Source: Lineus longissimus (taxonomy: Eukaryota; Nemertea; Pilidiophora; Heteronemertea; Lineidae). Taken from it: a DNA stretch of 64,000 nt. The DNA is taken from positions 6,014,001-6,078,000 of the forward strand of contig NC_088320.1 in assembly GCF_910592395.1 (NCBI RefSeq), in the 5' to 3' direction. Shown here piece by piece: positions 60,836 to 64,000 of this stretch. Under the pieces are notes generated by a model. It did not search any database and had not been told where the DNA came from. It saw nothing but the letters and a program-made list of their open reading frames with translations. The position numbers and the translations under genes are program-made. Each line of letters starts with the position of its first letter. Position 1 is the stretch's first letter.

Positions 60836-62274
60836 TGGTACAGACATCTTGGCCTGCTTCAGAACTTCATTTTCTCTACTGGACAACCAGGCAACGGATT
60901 GTTCAGCGGACTACACCTTGATGTAAACATTGATTGGACCTTCTCTGGACTCAAGATTCCGTTGTGAATGCCACAAATTGGGCATGATAGGGCATTTTAA
61001 GAGACGTTGCCTTCTTTCCACAAATCACTAGTTTTCTCACAAATTTAACAACCGAACTAAACTACCGTGTAAAATCAATTGTCATTGGCATCACTGTCTT
61101 CGAAAGAACTCAATATAGACTCTCGCATACCTCGTTAGGACAGCTTTTTTTGGAAGGAATTTACACCATATTGTTATGAACACGGACCGTACCGAATTAG
61201 ATTTAAAGGACACTGTTTTGAATAGCGTCAGGGAATTTTTCACAGTTTCGGAGGAGGATACCTCAATGGGATATCTGGTGTTGATTAGCGTGGTCAGATG
61301 CGATACCTTACCTTCGCGGCACATTCTTTGCCCATGCAATACTGTCTCTTGAACTGTGGCGATCTATGCCTAGACCGACGTCCAGACATCATATCAGGTG
61401 GGTTTTTTTGTGGATGGTGATTCAGCATAAGGATACATTTTGGAGGTGCGTCGTTTAGCTATGTAACATATGACGCTCATTTGGAAACTTCTGTTGAATT
61501 GGACAACAGTGAAAGAGTAGGAGATATTCTTGTTCACATTTTGGACAATTTTTAGGACTTTCGTAGTGTCATCACTTCCAGTTGTCGCAGACAAGGTTCA
61601 TCAGGACTTCCCTTACTAGAGCATGTGGTATCAACAGCAAGATGTATTGTCACTGAAATCAAGTACCGGAATGTTAATCAAGACATGCTGTGGTAAACAA
61701 AAGGACAGGACTGCCAAGAGCGTTCGATGACAAGCTTCTGTCATCGATTTCTGATCACGTCAGTCGAGAGTTGAGCTGGTGGATGTGGACCTTGGGGACC
61801 TCTCTGATCTGGTTAGCTTGAGTTTGTGTTGGGACTGAGGTCGTCTTTAGCCCTAACTCTTTTGTTGTCACAAGATACTCTACACCCTCAAGGGTCCTAC
61901 CCTTCTGTGCCCTCCAAAACATTCCTTGAGGGAGTTAGGTTGGGTTGCTCTATTGTTCTACACTAACAATACCATACTTACGAGAGTTCAATGCGGTGTG
62001 CTCACATTGTAAAACTTTAGATGTGCTCGAGCCCCCTTTAAATGGATTAACTTTTCAAGATTCTGACTCCTGACCACTCAATCAGTGTCATCTGTCAATT
62101 ACCCTTGATTGGCAGGTGAGAAATAGTATCAATTTTTCGAATCTTTCATGAGGATTGAGATCATGGACACGGGATTGATATTGATGACGTATGTCTCATT
62201 TGAAAACTGATCGCATAGGATGGGCTTGAATCGGACACTGAGTCAGTCGTTCACTGATGTGACACGCCTGGCGT

Positions 62275-62530
62275 TTAGTCTCTTTACGAGTTGTTACACA
62301 GAGACTATAGAGACTATTGGTGAATTTGGTGAGTTGGAAACGTTGACAAATTATTCATAGATAACCCTACTAACAACACTTAGGAAAATATCTTGCACAC
62401 TGTCAAAATTGGTTTGGTCTCTTCACGAGATGGTACTCCCGAGACTGTAGACTCTTCAAAGATAATACTACTAACATATAGACAACAACACCTTGCACAA
62501 TATCGGAATCGGTTTGACTCTTATTCGTAT
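62275..62530. repeat. Imperfect tandem duplication (~120 bp)
   Basis: (G/T)TCTCTT(T/C)ACGAG...GAGACT(A/G)TAGA-then ATAATACTACTAACA-type segments recur at about 62278 and 62420. Confidence 0.5.
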
Positions 62531-63299
62531 CTTACCACTCAATTTTCGTTTATGGCCACACTGGAGAACCAGGTTTGTGTCTCTAATAAACCTGGCTGTC
62601 GTCTCCTGTTCCTCCCTTATAAACTTATCTGAAGAGCAGGTTGTACTTTCAACGATCAAATCTGATAAACTTTTTGTGGGACTGCTGCTTTTATGCTATG
62701 CAGCAATACCTCTGCCGGCAAACTGACACTGCAGGGCTCTGCTTGGCGCAGCTTGCAGCAAGCCAACTTGTACCTTCAGATTTATGAAATAGTCAGGATT
62801 CCAAAAACATAAAGCAAAAGCTTTGTAAGAAACGTTGGCCTCTAGCCTTAAAAAACCTCGGCAGATGAACATCAACCTGTTCGCTGCACACGCTGATTCA
62901 CTCCCACATCAATCTTATCTATTCATAACGAGTTTACTCAGCTCCTATGACTAGACCCTGCAGCTTCTGGATCTACAGGTTGTTGGCTCGCACGCTGAGT
63001 CAAAACAATCGATGGACGCCAATGCCACAACATTGCATTGCGTGAACATGTGCAGGAGAATGCTCTGTGTTCAATGACTTGGTCGAACGGAGCCAGCTGC
63101 ATGCAGCTCTGCGTTCAAGCGTTCTGTTCTTCTAGTTCAGTTTTATGGATATCATTGGCCGGGCTGTAATGCAGAGATGCTAACCCTCTAGAAAACTGGG
63201 AATGTCCCTATTTTTCTGCTCTCCTGATATTTCCACATTTTGATGCATTTTCCAATGTCCTCCCTGGTTAAATCATCGAGCCGGTAGCTTGTGTTTCTT

Positions 63300-63616
63300 G
63301 CTGGCATCAGATTAGCTAGTTGAGGGGATTTGGAGTAAAGACTCTTGAGTTTCGATTGACCGCCCTCGTATCTGAAAGTTGTGACTCTAGGTTGGCAATG
63401 TTCAAATTATCCTGTCTGTTGGGGTCATGCGATTCTTTATTACTTATTGCTCTCTTTTCTTCTGACTCTCTATCTGCACTGCACTGTTTATTGTATTTTC
63501 GTCCCATGTAAAATGTAAATTTTATACGGATTCAATAAACTTTTGTAATTTGTAATTTGTAATTTGTAATTTGTAATTTGTAATTTGTAATTTGTAATTT
63601 GTAATTTGTAATTTGC
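63300..63616 (+). mobile_element. Retroelement-like 3' end with (TTTGTAA)n tail
   Basis: A sequence with a late AATAAA (63534-63539) runs into about ten copies of the 7-bp unit TTTGTAA (63543-63614). A short-unit tail like this after a poly(A)-type signal is typical of LINE or SINE 3' ends. I see no RT in the part present, so the family is unknown. Confidence 0.55.
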
Positions 63617-64000
63617 GATTCTGGCTCGCATCAAATTAGCGATTGTAGCGATATATGGAGACTAGATTACGCTATCTGATACAGTAGTGGGCGTAGTATA
63701 TTTGATGGCATTGTCAGTCAGAGTATCATTTCCTTGTTGGATAAAGTTACAATGTGATTAAGCCATGCCCACGCATTCTGTTGGCTCATGTAAACACTTT
63801 GATATCTGTCCTTATTGTAGGCCTATACAGTTATGTTTTATTATGATGAGGGTTAGACCACCAGTCATACTCGTAGTGGGTTGGTCTCCTAATTGGTTCG
63901 ATAGGTCGACAATTTGATGAATTGCCAATCGCATTCACAAGGCAGAGATGAGAGTGCGTAAAAAACAGACGTACAGTCATCTGGAATTGGAATCTAAAAA

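Larger units (their letters stand above)
25680..64000 (+). other. Long first intron of AGAP (at least 38 kb)
   Basis: Starts with a consensus GTGAGT donor. I searched the reading frames for the next conserved AGAP exon (GTPase-like NSQEW...GNLASGKS segment) and did not find it. Composition is AT-rich (many homopolymers and TACATGTA palindromes) with no recognised coding exon on either strand. Parts in which I see nothing specific are about 29480-32650, 34100-36690, 37450-45850, 47100-52900, 53570-55420 and 55970-58590. The rest holds the repeats and mobile elements listed separately. Nested small genes or ncRNAs cannot be excluded. Confidence 0.65.

Overview
The window is animal nuclear DNA: spliced genes with GT-AG introns, neuronal receptor and channel families, decayed CR1/L2-type LINE fragments, tRNA-derived SINEs, MITEs, microsatellites, and very frequent ACATGT/TACATGTA palindromes. 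It most resembles a marine invertebrate. A spiralian (mollusc, brachiopod or similar) is my best guess, but amphioxus, hemichordate or echinoderm cannot be excluded from sequence alone. I rebuilt gene models by hand from splice sites and reading-frame phase; the model lengths close exactly on a stop codon.

Region 1 (1-17150) is a compact cluster of four neuronal-type membrane protein genes: an FMRFamide-receptor-like class A GPCR (+, 3604-4739, 5' end partial); a second, diverged class A GPCR (-, 9810-7568, two exons, 338 aa); a non-alpha nicotinic-type Cys-loop channel subunit (+, 10964-14265, seven exons, 494 aa); and a Kv channel subunit (+, 15084-17149, two exons, 456 aa) with an intact zinc-binding T1 domain and pore but most S4 gating charges missing.

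Region 2 (17150-25500) holds a duplicated exon-like block (18.16-18.51 kb), a tRNA-like element, a possible orphan mini-exon (19.89 kb), a four-exon gene for a 97-aa homologue of vertebrate NCBP2AS2 (20946-22118), and a 2.4-kb degenerate ~30-bp satellite (22.54-24.93 kb) into which a CR1/L2-like LINE 3' fragment has been inserted.

Region 3 (25505-64000) opens with the first coding exon of an AGAP (centaurin-gamma) ArfGAP gene behind a TATA-less promoter with ETS-, NRF1- and YY1-like motifs. I found no further AGAP exon in the remaining 38 kb, so I read it as one very long first intron. It holds a hairpin-forming tandem repeat, a 45-bp minisatellite, a pogo-like MITE and a relative, a CORE-SINE-like element, a dimeric tRNA-derived SINE, a 536-bp MITE with 14-bp terminal inverted repeats, a retroelement 3' end with a 7-bp tail repeat, and many old local tandem duplications.

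The two receptors, the ligand-gated subunit and the Kv subunit would all act at the neuronal membrane; the other two genes belong to mitochondrial/angiogenic (NCBP2AS2) and endosomal Arf (AGAP) biology. No prokaryotic system, CRISPR array or viral gene was seen.
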